Below, piece after piece: positions 11,072 to 25,064 of a stretch of 64,000 bases of DNA (the first letter of the stretch is position 1; every line of letters starts with the position of its first letter). Both the position numbers and the translations under genes were made by a program. This DNA is from Exobasidium rhododendri (taxonomy: Eukaryota; Basidiomycota; Exobasidiomycetes; Exobasidiales; Exobasidiaceae). The stretch covers positions 3,782,001 to 3,846,000 of the forward strand of contig CP110630.1 of assembly GCA_026210745.1 (NCBI GenBank), read 5' to 3'. The notes beneath the pieces were generated by a model. That model made no database searches and had not been told where the DNA came from. It worked only from the letters and a program-made list of their open reading frames with translations.

Positions 11072-11109
11072 ACTAGTGGTCGAAAAACGCACGTGTATTT
11101 ACTAGTGGT
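11072..11109 (+). repeat. Short direct repeat of ACTAGTGGT
   Basis: ACTAGTGGT occurs at 11072-11080 and again at 11101-11109, preceded by nearly the same bases (GTATT and a pyrimidine). The second copy is part of the 31-bp inverted repeat. This suggests tandem binding sites or a partial duplication at the element edge. Confidence 0.6.
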
Positions 11110-11120
11110 AGCGCATGGTA
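11090..11120. repeat. Right copy of the 31-bp perfect inverted repeat
   Basis: Exact reverse complement of 9692-9722, starting with the CACGTG E-box at 11090-11095. It lies about 230 bp upstream of the first ATG of glycyl-tRNA synthetase. Another CACGTG follows at 11144-11149. Confidence 0.9.
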
Positions 11121-11348
11121 CCAGCCTTTGTCCAAAGGATTCCCACGTGAGTGCTTTTTTACTTTGGAATCTGACAGTTGGAACGTCTTCGAGGCGTAAG
11201 AAAGATCCTCAATTGTCGAAATTGACTCGAGTCACAGCGTTCGCATCAGTCACTCTCTTTGCCCCTTCGACGAAGTGTAGAAAGAGGAAGAGGTTGCGAA
11301 GATATCTAGAGTAGGGGTTACACTGTTGAACTGCTCTTGTACTGTCGC

Positions 11349-13606
11349 ATGATTCTTAGGCACTTCTGTGCTTCTTCGACTTCTTCTCTATCGATCTTCA
11401 AGAGCACGCGCAAGGCTTTCTTCCTTCCACCGCTTCGCACTCCCTCAAAAGTAACTTCAAGGCCATTTTTCAGAATGGCGAGTACTAATGCTGTTCCCGG
11501 TACTACGCCGGATGCTCCGGCCCCTTCCTCGATCAGTAAAGTAGTCAAAGACACACATCCTTTCAGTCGAGCTCAGATGGAAGGTCTCATGACAAAACGT
11601 TTTTTCTACACCCAAGCCTTCGAGATATATGGAGGCGTCTCTGGCTTGTACGACTATGGCCCAACGGGTGCAGCTCTGCAAGCCAATATCATTTCGGTCT
11701 GGAGGCAACACTTCATCTTGGAGGAGGAGATGCTAGAGCTAGAGACGACTATCATGACACCAGCCGAAGTTCTCAAAACTTCCGGTCATGTGGACAAATT
11801 TGCCGATTGGATGTGCAAAGATCCAAAGACGGGAGAAATATTTCGAGCTGATCACTTGGTGGAAGGTGTACTCGAAGCACGACTGAAAGGAGATGAGGAA
11901 GCGAGAAAGGCAGAGGCGGGTACTGTGGCATCTTCCCAAGCGGAGGTCATCCCAGTAGGAGGAGGTGAGGAGGGCCAAAATGAAAAGAAGCCAAGGAAGA
12001 AAAAGATCAAGTCCACTGCTGCAAAGCTAGAGGATGCGATCAAAGAAGAGTATGAAAGTACTCTTGCTCAGATCGACAATTATACAGGTGCAGAACTTGG
12101 ACAGCTTATAAAGAAGTTTGACATTCGAGCACCGGAGTCTGGCAACGAGGTCTCTGATCCAGTCGAATTCAATCTCATGTTCGACACCCAGATTGGACCG
12201 ACTGGTCAGATGAAAGGATACCTGCGACCCGAGACTGCTCAAGGTCATTTTGTCAATTTCGGTAGATTGCTCGACTTCAACAATGGACGAGTACCATTTG
12301 CAAGTGCTCATGTAGGCAAGGCATTTCGAAATGAGATCAGTCCTCGAGCTGGATTACTGCGAGTACGAGAGTTCACCATGGCAGAGATTGAACACTTTGT
12401 CGATCCACTGGAAAAGAATCACGAACGATTCTCAGACGTCAGCTCATTGACCCTTTCGCTTCTACCAAAGGGTACACAACAGGCAGGAAAGAGTACGATT
12501 GACCGCGTCACTATTGGAGAGGCTGTGCAATCAAAGATGGTAGACAATGAGACGTTGGGCTACTTTTTGGGTCGGATTCATCTCTTCTTGGTCAAGATTG
12601 GTATCGATGAGACAAGATTGCGGTTCCGACAGCACATGGGCAATGAAATGGCGCATTACGCAAGCGATTGTTGGGACGCAGAGATTCTGACCAGCTATGG
12701 TTGGATCGAATGCGTTGGCTGTGCAGATCGAAGCGCCTATGACTTGACTGTACACTCCAAGAAGACGAAAAAGGACCTCGTCGTGCAGAAAGCTTTGAAA
12801 GAGCCAAAGATCTATGAGAAGCTGGTGCCTCAAATCGAAAGAAAGAGTCTGGGTCCCAAATTCAAGAAAGAAGCCAGGAATGTAGAGGAAGCCATCAACG
12901 CTCTCGATCAAGCTGGTCTCGAAAAGCTTCAATCTGAATTGAAGAACGGGCAAGCAAAGGTGGGATCGTACGAGGTAACTCCGGACTTGGTGAAGGTGGA
13001 GCTAAAGACCATCCGAGAATCGGTCAGGGAGTTCACCCCGAATGTCATTGAGCCGTCTTTCGGAATCGGTAGAATCTTCTATTCACTCCTTGAACACTCG
13101 TTTTGGTCACGAGCAGAAGATCAGGATCGAAACGTGCTAAGTTTGCCAGCCTTGGTAGCACCGATCAAAGCGTTGGTGGTGCCCATCAGCTCGAACGATA
13201 AGCTGTCGCCGCTTGTCAAGGAAGTCAGTCGCAAGCTTCGCGCCAAGGGTGTCGCAAGCAGAGTAGATGATTCCAGTACTTCCATAGGTCGACGTTACTC
13301 CAGAAACGATGAATTGGGAACTCCATTTGCTTGTACGCTTGACTTTGCCAGCCTGAGCAAAGGAACAGTGAGTGTGCTGATGCTCGTACGAGATGACGAG
13401 AGGCTACAACGAAGAGTAAACTGACCACTTTCTGCCGTACCCTCTCCCCTTAGATGACGTTGAGAGAACGTGACTCGACAACTCAACGAATCGGACAAAT
13501 CGACGAGGTGATCAGCGTCATCAAAGAATTATGTGACGAAAGCTTGAGCTGGGAGGGAGCTTGCGAGAGATTGCCCGCCTACAGTGGTGAGCAGTCACTC
13601 GATTGA
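11349..13606 (+). CDS. GRS1: Glycine--tRNA ligase, probably dual cytosolic/mitochondrial
   Basis: Class II aminoacyl-tRNA synthetase that charges tRNA-Gly. Exons 11349-13367 and 13454-13606 give 723 aa. The eukaryotic GlyRS core is plain: RFFYTQAFEIYGGVSGLYDYGPTG near the start, GHVDKFADWM, the motif 2 region KAFRNEISPRAGLLRVREFTMAE, RFRQHMGNEMAHYASDCWDAE, and motif 3 EPSFGIGRIFYSLLEHSFW. The C-terminal anticodon-binding domain has SIGRRYSRNDELGTPFACTLDF and continues in exon 2 with TMTLRERDSTTQRIG. Residues 1-42, before a second ATG at 11475 (MASTNAV), are rich in Arg, Ser and Phe and lack acids, like a mitochondrial presequence. The yeast homologue also serves both compartments, so two start sites are likely. 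Upstream is the AT-rich block with E-boxes. Confidence 0.95.
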
Positions 13607-13799
13607 TGTTAGGTTTCCAAAGTAACTTCAGCACGACGATGGATGGTATGATCACAAATAATAAAAGCAAGTATCAATGTACAGATGGAGAGTGCGTGTG
13701 GTGTCCTTGATGTTTGTGTAAAGCGTGCTTGTGTTTGATGTTGGTCCTTGCGTAAGTTTCGCATTCCAGTCTCGCTTTTGATGACGACACTTGCCCTTC

Positions 13800-14769
13800 T
13801 CATGGCACGTCATGATCTGAGGTTTCTTCGTCGCCTTCATTGGCTTCCTCTACGGCACCCTCCGCACCTTCCTCTTCTTCTTCTTCCTCCTCCTCCTCGT
13901 CGTCTTCCTTTTCAGGCTCTTCTATTTCCACTTCGTCCTCCTCTTCAACCTCCTCTTCAGCTCCCTCCTTACTCAAGTCCACAGCCATGCTTTCATCGCC
14001 TTCTATCCTAATAACATCCTCGTTGACTGTCGCCAATGTCTCATCCATGTCTACGTCCATGCTGCTACCCTCTGCTCTCGCTGCATCTGCCTTGGCCGCT
14101 TTGTTTGCTTTCGCTCTGTCTGCTTCTAGCTTCACTTTATCTGCGAATAAAAAGTTAAGTTTGTTCAGCACGTCGTTGCTGTGACCAAATCATGCAATGT
14201 CACTCACCGCTGTACTCTCGCCTAAGCTGATTCGCATACTCTTCTGGAAAGCCCATCTCTTTGAAGGCGTTGATTACATGCGTTGCACTCAACGTCTTGT
14301 TCCCGGCTTCATGCGTCTTGTCCAATGCTGCCGAAGAGATGTAATTGATAAAGACAGTGCTTGACTTTATCAGTGCTTGAATAACTTCTTTCCTTAATTG
14401 TACACTGTCAGGGATCTATCAAGCTCTCTTTTCAATAAGCATGGTTGCTTCCTCACTCGCTAAGCTCTGCTACGGAATGAGGAGACTTACTGCACTCTTG
14501 GCGATCTTTGTCACTTGTGTACGTGCAAGCTCATACTGATCGATACCATCGGCTCCACTAGCTGCATCTTTCTGTTGCTTTGTCACAAAGCTGACCGGTT
14601 TAATAGGTGCAGGTATGCTCGAGCTTGCCGCTCCTCCTGCTTCTTCTTCATCTTCTTCTCCTCCCAAAACAGCTGCCCTCGCTCCGTCTTCCACCATGGC
14701 AGCTGAGGAATCTTCCAAGTTTGCAACTACGCCTGCTGCCTCTGCTTGTGACTTCCTTCGTGGTGGCAT
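13800..14769 (-). CDS. DPB4: Histone-fold subunit Dpb4/POLE3-like (DNA polymerase epsilon / chromatin remodeller)
   Basis: Three exons, 14769-14491, 14415-14208 and 14140-13800, in phase, give 275 aa. Start is MPPRRKSQ. The CBF/NF-Y-type histone fold spans residues about 80-160: ELARTQVTKIAKSA, then IPDSVQLRKEVIQALIKSSTVFINYISSAA and KTLSATHVINAFKEMGFPEEY. This matches Dpb4/POLE3, which pairs with Dpb3 in polymerase epsilon and with a CHRAC-type partner in chromatin remodelling. A basic linker (LEADRAKANKAAK) leads to a ~80-residue, strongly acidic tail with runs of Glu, as in animal POLE3. The same histone-fold family includes NF-YB/Dr1; the sequence around the first helix and the acidic tail favour Dpb4. 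Confidence 0.8.
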
Positions 14770-15753
14770 TTGTAGGCAGATCGAACGCTGGAGATGGAAG
14801 GGACAATGTCGCTTCTCTCTTGGAAGGACTGGTTCTTGTCCTTCTATTTTCTTTGAAACGCGACGCGAGGCAAGTGTGCAGCGCAACAAATTTAAATAGC
14901 TGGTCTCAAAAGTCTTTAATGATGTTGCTCTTTTGGCTCGACTCTCCAACGAGTCCAGATTTTCGGGGTACCTAGCTTGGTGTTGCGTGGAGATAGGAAT
15001 TGCTAGCTAGCTCGTTCTCTCGAGTACAACGTTCCGCAATATTGTTCTTTGATAGTGACACTTTGTTGCCAATTGATTGCTTTGAGGTCTTGCATTACTC
15101 TACATACTTAAAGTGGTTTGAGAGTTGGCATCCATCCACCTCGCAACTTCTTTCATATCCCATTGTCCCAGATTTAGTCAAAGTTTGAATAAGAAACCCG
15201 ACTTTCTTAGAATCCTTTGGCAGGTAGATATAAAGAATACTGCTAAAGTGCGTTGATCTCGTTAGCTTTCTAAGATTGACAAACACCATCACGCATAAGT
15301 GACAATGTAGCTAGCTCCCTGAGGTAGAGCAAGTAAGATGGTGGACCTCCTTTCTTTTTTTTATTGAGCTTCCGACTTTGACTTTCGTTGGAATCGACTA
15401 ACGCGCTCCTCCAGTCGGTCGTACTTCGTACCTTGTTGAACTTCCTATACCTAGCCCCCATCTCCTCTCTGTCCAATCCCTCCTAATCGTCAACGCTTGC
15501 TACACTATCTCGAATCTTCATCTGCGCAGCTGGCTACACAACGACATACACGATTAGACGATTCTTATATAGGTCAACGTTTTACATCACAGAGCAGCAG
15601 GTCGTGGGAGCTTTGAGACAAGTTCGTTGTAGGCACGACATCTTTCATAGAAGAGCGTGCTGGCTGAGGTAGCTCTCGTCACTTCTGTTTAGCGAAGCTC
15701 TTCCAGCCCTCCCAGGTGCAAACAGCAAGGTAGCCTTCACTGTGCAGGTTGCC
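14770..15753. other. Divergent promoter region between DPB4 and the kinesin gene
   Basis: 984 bp without a supported gene. A TTATATA sequence at 15565-15571 lies about 185 bp before the kinesin ATG. T-rich and CT-rich stretches occur at 15340-15380 and 15440-15490. The ORFs here are short, overlap in several frames and resemble no family. Confidence 0.5.
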
Positions 15754-18700
15754 ATGTCGGTGAGGAATCGCGACTTCCCTGTGTTGCATCATAGGGAGAG
15801 TATATCTACCCTACAGAAGAATGGCAATAGCAGTAAAGACGTGGGTACTTCCGTGCAAGTTGGTGAGTATACATGATCTGCATTTTTCGCTTATTACCCA
15901 GCTGCCCCTCTTATACTGACAACATTCACCCGGCTCTGTCACAGCGGTGCGAATCCGACCAGTAACGGGCCACGATCAGTCTTCCATTCCGGCAAGATGG
16001 CAACGTAGTGTCGTGCAGTCGATCTCTTCGAACGTTGTTCAAGTCGATGCAAGTGGACAAGCCCCTCCTGGTGCTACCGCACTGGCGCCCGGTACATCTA
16101 AGAAGCAAAACTTTACCTTTGATCGAGTCATGGGTGCCTCTGATGGACAAGAGCAGATATACAACGCCTCAGTCATGCCTTTGATCAGTCGGTTCTTGGA
16201 AGGATACAATGTCACCATTCTCGCCTACGGACAGACTTCAAGTGGGAAGAGCTATACGATGGGAACGGCAGTGTCCGAAGTCGATTTTGAATCACTCGTT
16301 GCCGGTCAACGACCTGATCTACAGACGGGGATCATCCCAAGAGCAGTGGCCAACATCTTTGCCGAAATGAAGACGAACCAAGCCGCCAAAGGTAGCAGCA
16401 TTCAGTACACAGCCAAGGCGAGTTTCATCGAAATATACAACGAGGAGCTCATCGACCTGCTTGCGGATGGGGAAGGTGATAATCGACCGTTAGTACAGAT
16501 TCGAGAAGACAAAGCCGGTCATATCATCTGGTCTGGCTTGAAGGAAGTTCGAGTCCAGAATGTAGCGGATGTTATGAATCGACTTTTACAAGGATCCTCG
16601 ATTCGACGAACAAACGAGACTGACATGAATGCGCAGAGTTCTCGATCTCATGCCATCTTCAGTCTTACTCTGACGCAACGCAAGTACGTCGGCAGTGGAG
16701 CATTGTCATCGACGACTGCTTCAACACTGGGTATTCGACCGCCCAGCTCGTTTGGTTTGAGATCTCCCACGCCTACCGGTCGAACAACACCCACCGGAAT
16801 CCGATCAGGGCTGCCGAGGCCTGCTTCTAGTATCGCTGGCCCTGCATCAAAATTGGCCAGCCCCTCACGATCGGGCACGCCTGGCGGCGGAAGTAGCTTT
16901 GGTCTACGACCGTCGAGTGTGCTAGGCGGCGGCACACCTGGTCGGTCTTCACCCATGCCAGAAGAGGCAAGGAGTTCCGGTGAACTTAGCGAATGGGTGA
17001 CCGTTACCAGCAAGTTTCATTTTGTCGATTTAGCAGGATCAGAGAGACTCAAGCGGACTGCTGCGCAAGGAGAGAGAGTCAAGGAAGGTATTTCCATCAA
17101 TGCGGGCCTTCACGCTCTGGGTAATGTCATTTCTGCATTGGGCGATCCAGCGAAGTCTAGAAAGACGACCCATATTCCCTACCGAGATTCGAAATTGACT
17201 CGATTGCTTCAAGATAGTCTGGGCGGTAATGCGCATACACTGATGATCGCATGCGTTTCTCCCACCGAGTACAACGTCAGTGAGACAATCAATACGCTGC
17301 AATACGCCAATCGAGCGAGGAATATCAAGAACAAGGCAGAATTGAATGAAGTGGAGATTGGCTGGGAAGATGTAGAGTACCTCCAAAGCCAAGTGATGAA
17401 GCTGCGCAAGGAGATGCAGCTACTCAAGGGCTTCAAAGTGGGTACTGCTGGAAGTGATGCAACGATCAAGGCTATAGATCAAAAGGAGGTGATGGAATGG
17501 CAAGCAAAGTATGCAAGTCTCAGTCAGAAATTTAGTCAGCTGACAGCGGAATCTAATCGACTTCAGCATCAGAACATACGAGGCAACGGAACGCAAGACG
17601 ACTACTACAAAGCGGCCGAGCCCATCATTATCGAGTACGAGAAGACAGTGGATGCTCTGGAGGGGCAGATTAACCTTCAGAGGGCTGCACTGGGTCATTG
17701 TGAAGATATTATCCTCGCCAGTGAAGCGGCGACAAAGGAGCAAGAGGTGCGACTGAGTGGTTTGGCAAGAGAGTTGGAGAGCAGAGAGCAGACTGTCGTG
17801 GAGCTGCAGGCTCGCTTGACCAAGTTGGAAGATCGAGAGCATACCGCCGATCTGTATGCGCGAGACTTAGAGAGTAGATTGGCCGCCCATTCTGCAAACG
17901 GCGAAGTGGAAGCAAGTGTGGTGGTTGAGCTGCGCAAAGAGATAGCAAGACTGCGAGAAGTCGAAAATACAATGGAGCAATACATCAAAGATCTTGAGAG
18001 TCGATTGTCACGGTCGGATGAGAATGCTACTCTCCTACATGATCAGGTGGCGCGATTAGAGATGGAGGCCGGTCGTCGTGATCTCGCCTACAAGGAACTC
18101 CAACAACGAATGGACATGCTGGACAACTCAAAGGAGAACAAAGCCTTGCTGGAAGAGTTGGACAGGCGTGACACGTCTGTGATGGATCTGCAGAGGAAGG
18201 TTGACACGTTACAGGCAGAAAGAGACGAGATCGCTCGAGAGAGAGGTCGGCTGACAGAAGCAGCTGCAGGTCGACAACTGGAAAAGGGAAAATTAGAAGA
18301 CCGTATTCGTGAGCTAGAATCGAACTTATCCTCCACGGAGAACGGTGCTCATTCGAACGGTCTACTGGGCGCCAGTCTGGGATCGGCTTCGGCAAGGGGA
18401 GAAAGTGTGACGTCCTTTGGGCAGAGCGTTCAATCGCTCAGGCCAATCGATGCGAATAATGGTGGGATCAGTAGCACAGAGGAAGAGATCTCATTCTTGC
18501 AAACGCAGGTAGAATTGCTGTCGGAGGAGATGAAGGCCCGAGAAGGAGCTTCGATTGAAATGCAAGCTAAAATGGATGCTGTCCTGTTGAAACACAAAGG
18601 GGCTCTGGCCGAGGTGGAAGCGTTGAGCAATCAATTGAACCTAGTGAAGCTTCGCTCGACGCTTGATACACCTGATGACAGGGAGTACATGACGCCGGGA

Positions 18701-21700
18701 GAGATTCCGACGCTGTCCCGTCAAAGCTCGTACAACTTTGGAGCATCAAGTAGTGTCGCTGGAGGCGGCGGCGGCAGCGGTAGTCTTCGAGCAAGAGGTA
18801 GACCAGAAAGTCTGCTGTTGGATAACACACCCGCTCGTCGTAAGTCACTGTCAAGAAGATCATCCGGCTCTTTTTTAGGCTACAATCCCAAGGAAAGCAC
18901 GCCTCGAGATGGGATGCAAACGCCAAACAGTGCTCAACAGACTCCTTCACGTCGCGGCAGTATTACGGCGGCAACACTGGCAGACTTGTCACCTACCTTG
19001 TTCCGTACGCGATCCTTGTCACACTCTTTGGAGTCGGATTCTTTATCGGGCGGGAAACGTCCATTGAACCTCTCTGGGGGTGCCGATCTTGGCAAACTTG
19101 GCTTCACGCCTGCAAGCAATTCCACGGGAGGACAAGGCATCTCGTCAAGTCAATCTATGGCGAACTATGAGAGAAAGGTGGCTAGTCTCGAAGCAGAAAC
19201 GCAACGATTGCAGGAAGTCCTCAAAGAGAGGGATGATGAGATCATTGCACTGGAGCAGGCAAGTAGGGCGTCCAATCAGACAAGCGAAGCGAGACTACTC
19301 AGCAATGACAAGGTAGCAAAGGAGACAAACGTGGGAATGGCCGATGAGCATGCTTCGGAAGTGGATGAGCTGATGAGAGCGATGGCGCGCAAGGAGAGCG
19401 AATCAAGGCAAAGGATAGAAGAGTTGCAAGTAGAGATGCTGAAGTTCAAGAAAGACCTAGAAGTATCTCAAGCCTTGTCGGAGAATCAAAGGGAGAACAT
19501 GACGATGGAGATTGAAAGTCTTCAGACAAGGGAATCCGAATTGACGCTTGAGTTGGAAAAGGCAAGAAGGGAACACTTGCAGCAGGTAGAGGATAGTGCC
19601 GTCCAGCACAAGAGCGACCTCGACTCGCTTCGTCAAAGTCATGAGGTACTCTTGGACAACATCACTCGACAACACTTTGCCAGCAGGGAAAGTATGATGG
19701 CAGAACATGAGACGATCCTGCCAAACGCTCTGCAGAAGGCAAGAGAAGAGCAAGACGAGCAACACAGTGTCGTCGTCAAGGCACTGCAAGAAGAGCATGC
19801 AAAGTCACTGTCCAGCCTACAATCAGCGCATGCGGCATCCTTGACTAGTGCTGTTGAGGCGATTCATCAGAGGCACGTTACTACACTAGGAGAAAGTGAA
19901 GCAGAAGTAGCGGAAAGACGGATGGAGGAGCAACGAAGGGTCGGCTCGCTTCATCAGGAGCAGCTTGCGGCCCTCCAACAGAGTCACGTTGAGGAGGTAG
20001 AGAAGACACGATCTGCACTGCAAGACGAGCACTCGAATGTCTTGACGACTTTGCGGGAAAGCCACGACGTGCAGATCGAAGCTCTTCACAGTCAACACAC
20101 GCGGGCAATCGATGAGATCAACGCAAAGCACGCCGAAGTGTTGGTCTCCCCCGCAGCCGCTCTTGATCTTCTCGTGGGTCAACACAGAGATCAAGTGGAG
20201 GAGACGCGACAAGAGGGTGGCAAAGCTGTGCAGATGAAGGAGAACGAGCATACACTTGCACTGGCCGCTGTCAAGGGCGAGTACGATGCCGTGCTTGCTC
20301 AAGTCAAGGGAGAGCACGCTCTAGAGCTCTCCAAAGCTGAACAGGACATTCAGGATGCCAAGACGCAGCATGCTACTGCACTAGAAGTGATTGATGGGGA
20401 GAAAATGAACAGCAGGAGAGACTTGGAGCGTCTTCAACAGAACCACTTGCACACATTAGAACAATTAGAAGCACTCAAATCGGCACATTTGGAACAATTG
20501 CGATCCTTGACCGATGAGCATGCCAGTCGAGTAGAGGAGCTAGAGGGAAGCCTAAAGGAAGCCGTCTTTACCAGGAATGCGATTGCGGCATCGCACGGTG
20601 AATTGCAAGAAAAACACTTGAAGTTGATGGAACAGGATCCTCATGAAGTGGATGCCCTTCGATCTGAGTTGGCAGAGACGAGCGACGCCTTGGTGATCCT
20701 AGAAGGTGCGCTGACCGACACGCAAGAAGAGCGCGATGGCCTCGTTAAGGAGTTGGAAGCGATCAAGAGTGGAAGAAATGTGGTTGTTGGAGGTAGCAGC
20801 AGCAGCAGCACCACCATCACCGGCAGCGGCAGCAGCAGTCATGGGGAAGTGAAGATGCTAGCTCAGTCTCAAAAGGAAGTGGAGCTGCTGCAGGCGAACC
20901 TGGCCAACGTGCGATCGGAACTGCAAAGAAGCAAGAGCGACATCCAAGGGATGCTAGAAGACAAGACCAGACAAGAATCAAACGTTCGAGAGATGCAGAT
21001 CAAACTAGCAATAGCAGAGACGAGATCGGCGACAAATCGAAGGAACAGCAGAGATGGCAGTCATAATGGCTTGGCGGCTTCTCCATCCAGCTCAGACAGT
21101 GTTATGAATAGCTTGGAGCAAGGCGGACTTCGATCACCCAATTTCACTCGAAAAGACTCCACGGACACCGACGTGAGTCGAAGTAGTAGATCGTTGGGTG
21201 TTGGCGCGGGATCAAAGCCGCCCCCTTTGACCCCGCCACCAAACATTCCCCCGCCGCCGACGCCGTCCTTCAGCAACGGCAACACAACACCCACCCAAGG
21301 ACATCGTACTTCGTCTGGCATACGATCGTCCACCTCCTCTTCGTCCATCCTACTTCAGAACCGACCCGATTCACCAAACGATGTCCTGACGAGAAGTTCT
21401 TCCAGCACAAGTATCAACAGTCAGAGTCTGAATGGCAATCCTCCAAGCGATCCAAAGATGACCAAACTACTCTGTGATCAAGCGGAAGAATTGAAGAACA
21501 TAGCGAGACAATTGAATCACTGTGAGCAAGATCTGCAGGCTAACATTGACCTAGTAGCCACGTTGGAGGCCGCTCTCAACGACAGTGAGAGAAATTTGAG
21601 GAAATCGAGACTCCAACTGTCGGAAGCGACGAGAGAAAGAGACCGATATGCCATGCAAGCAGATGAACTTAGATCGCAAGTTACCCAAGCGCAAAGAGAA

Positions 21701-21856
21701 ACGGACAATGTGCGAAATAGTGTCTTGTTGGAGAAGCAGGGATTTGAGAGTAAGCTGCAGATGGAGAGAGAAGCCAAGGAGAACGCTAGGAGAGCGTTGG
21801 AGGCAAGGTTGGATGAAGTGCAGAAGAAGAAGAATGGGAAACTCTTTTGCATGTGA
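15754..21856 (+). CDS. Kinesin-4 family motor protein (KIF4/chromokinesin-like), very long
   Basis: Plus-end-directed microtubule motor by homology. Exon 1 is 15754-15862 and exon 2 is 15945-21856, 2006 aa. The motor starts at VQVAVRIRP across the intron; P-loop GQTSSGKSYT near residue 133; switch I NAQSSRSH near 265; switch II DLAGSER near 398; and GNVISALGDPAKSRKTTHIPYRDSKLTRLLQDSLGG in two blocks typical of kinesin-4. About 100 Ser/Pro/Gly-rich residues are inserted between switch I and switch II. The neck begins around NKAELNEVEIGWEDVEYLQ. The rest is long coiled coil, broken by Ser-rich linkers (about 900-1070) and containing a stretch of about 300 residues with recurring Glu-His/Gln-His pairs. 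A polyproline segment (PPPLTPPPNIPPPPTP) precedes a last coiled coil. Cargo and cell role cannot be read from sequence. Confidence 0.9.
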
Positions 21857-22088
21857 TCTGAATCTATACGAAGGAGAGGCGTCGTTCCCTCGATGGGTTG
21901 CAGGAGGGACGGCAGGGAGCAGAGACGTGGTGTCTTGCGGTCATGTAGGGATGTGTGTAAATGCGATTGACGACCTAATGAATACGAACATCGCGATCCT
22001 TACTGGTTCTCCTCCTTGGTCTTTCCCTTCAATTATGTCGTGCCATCGGTACACGAACTGTCAGTCTCCTTCCGCGCAGTGAGCGTGA

Positions 22089-24658
<2,570 letters not shown>

Positions 24659-24742
24659 GCCTTGTGATGTCGTTGTCGGGTGTTGTGTAGTGGATCTTCC
24701 TGAGAAGAACCGTAATTCAGAATTAGAATCTATTTTTAGAAT

Positions 24743-24749
24743 ATATAAA
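24743..24749 (-). promoter_or_regulatory. TATA box candidate for the GH47 gene
   Basis: A TATATAT on the minus strand lies about 85 bp upstream of the mannosidase ATG at 24658. Placement is plausible, without transcript support. Confidence 0.35.
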
Positions 24750-25064
24750 TCGTGTTGCTTGCAGCTGTGCAGCGCCTGCCGTCTGACCAAGCTCTAGAGT
24801 TTCACGTCGCTGCCTTACTGCAATGTCTTTATTTTAGATTATGGCAAGGGAAGATGTGGTGAAGATCTGTGGGCGAGAGCGACCAACACGATCCTGGGGA
24901 GCAACTCGCGCGACAGACTTTCTTCGATTTTTGGAGTAATATCCCGAAGCTGGCTTTTAATTTACACGTTCGACGAAGTGTTTAAAAGAAAGCGTTTCGG
25001 AGACGAGCATTTACCTCCAAGAGTCGACCACTCTCTTTTACCCCGCCTTTGCATCCCAGTCAGA

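Larger units (their letters stand above)
9570..11348. other. AT-rich non-coding intergenic block between divergent genes
   Basis: About 1.8 kb separates the start of the AIM3-like gene (minus) from that of glycyl-tRNA synthetase (plus). The middle, about 9830-11040, is clearly more AT-rich than the rest of the window and has no ORF of 60 codons in any frame. It holds a hairpin near 10.1 kb, poly-T runs, and AT-only stretches near 10.77 kb. A 31-bp inverted repeat sits near each end, in the two promoters. It could be a worn-out transposable element, a heterochromatic island or a long divergent promoter; no transposase remnant is visible. Confidence 0.7.

Noticed and set aside
13840-14184. Plus-strand frame with a long serine run
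   Set aside because: It is the mirror of the Glu codons in the acidic tail of Dpb4 on the other strand.
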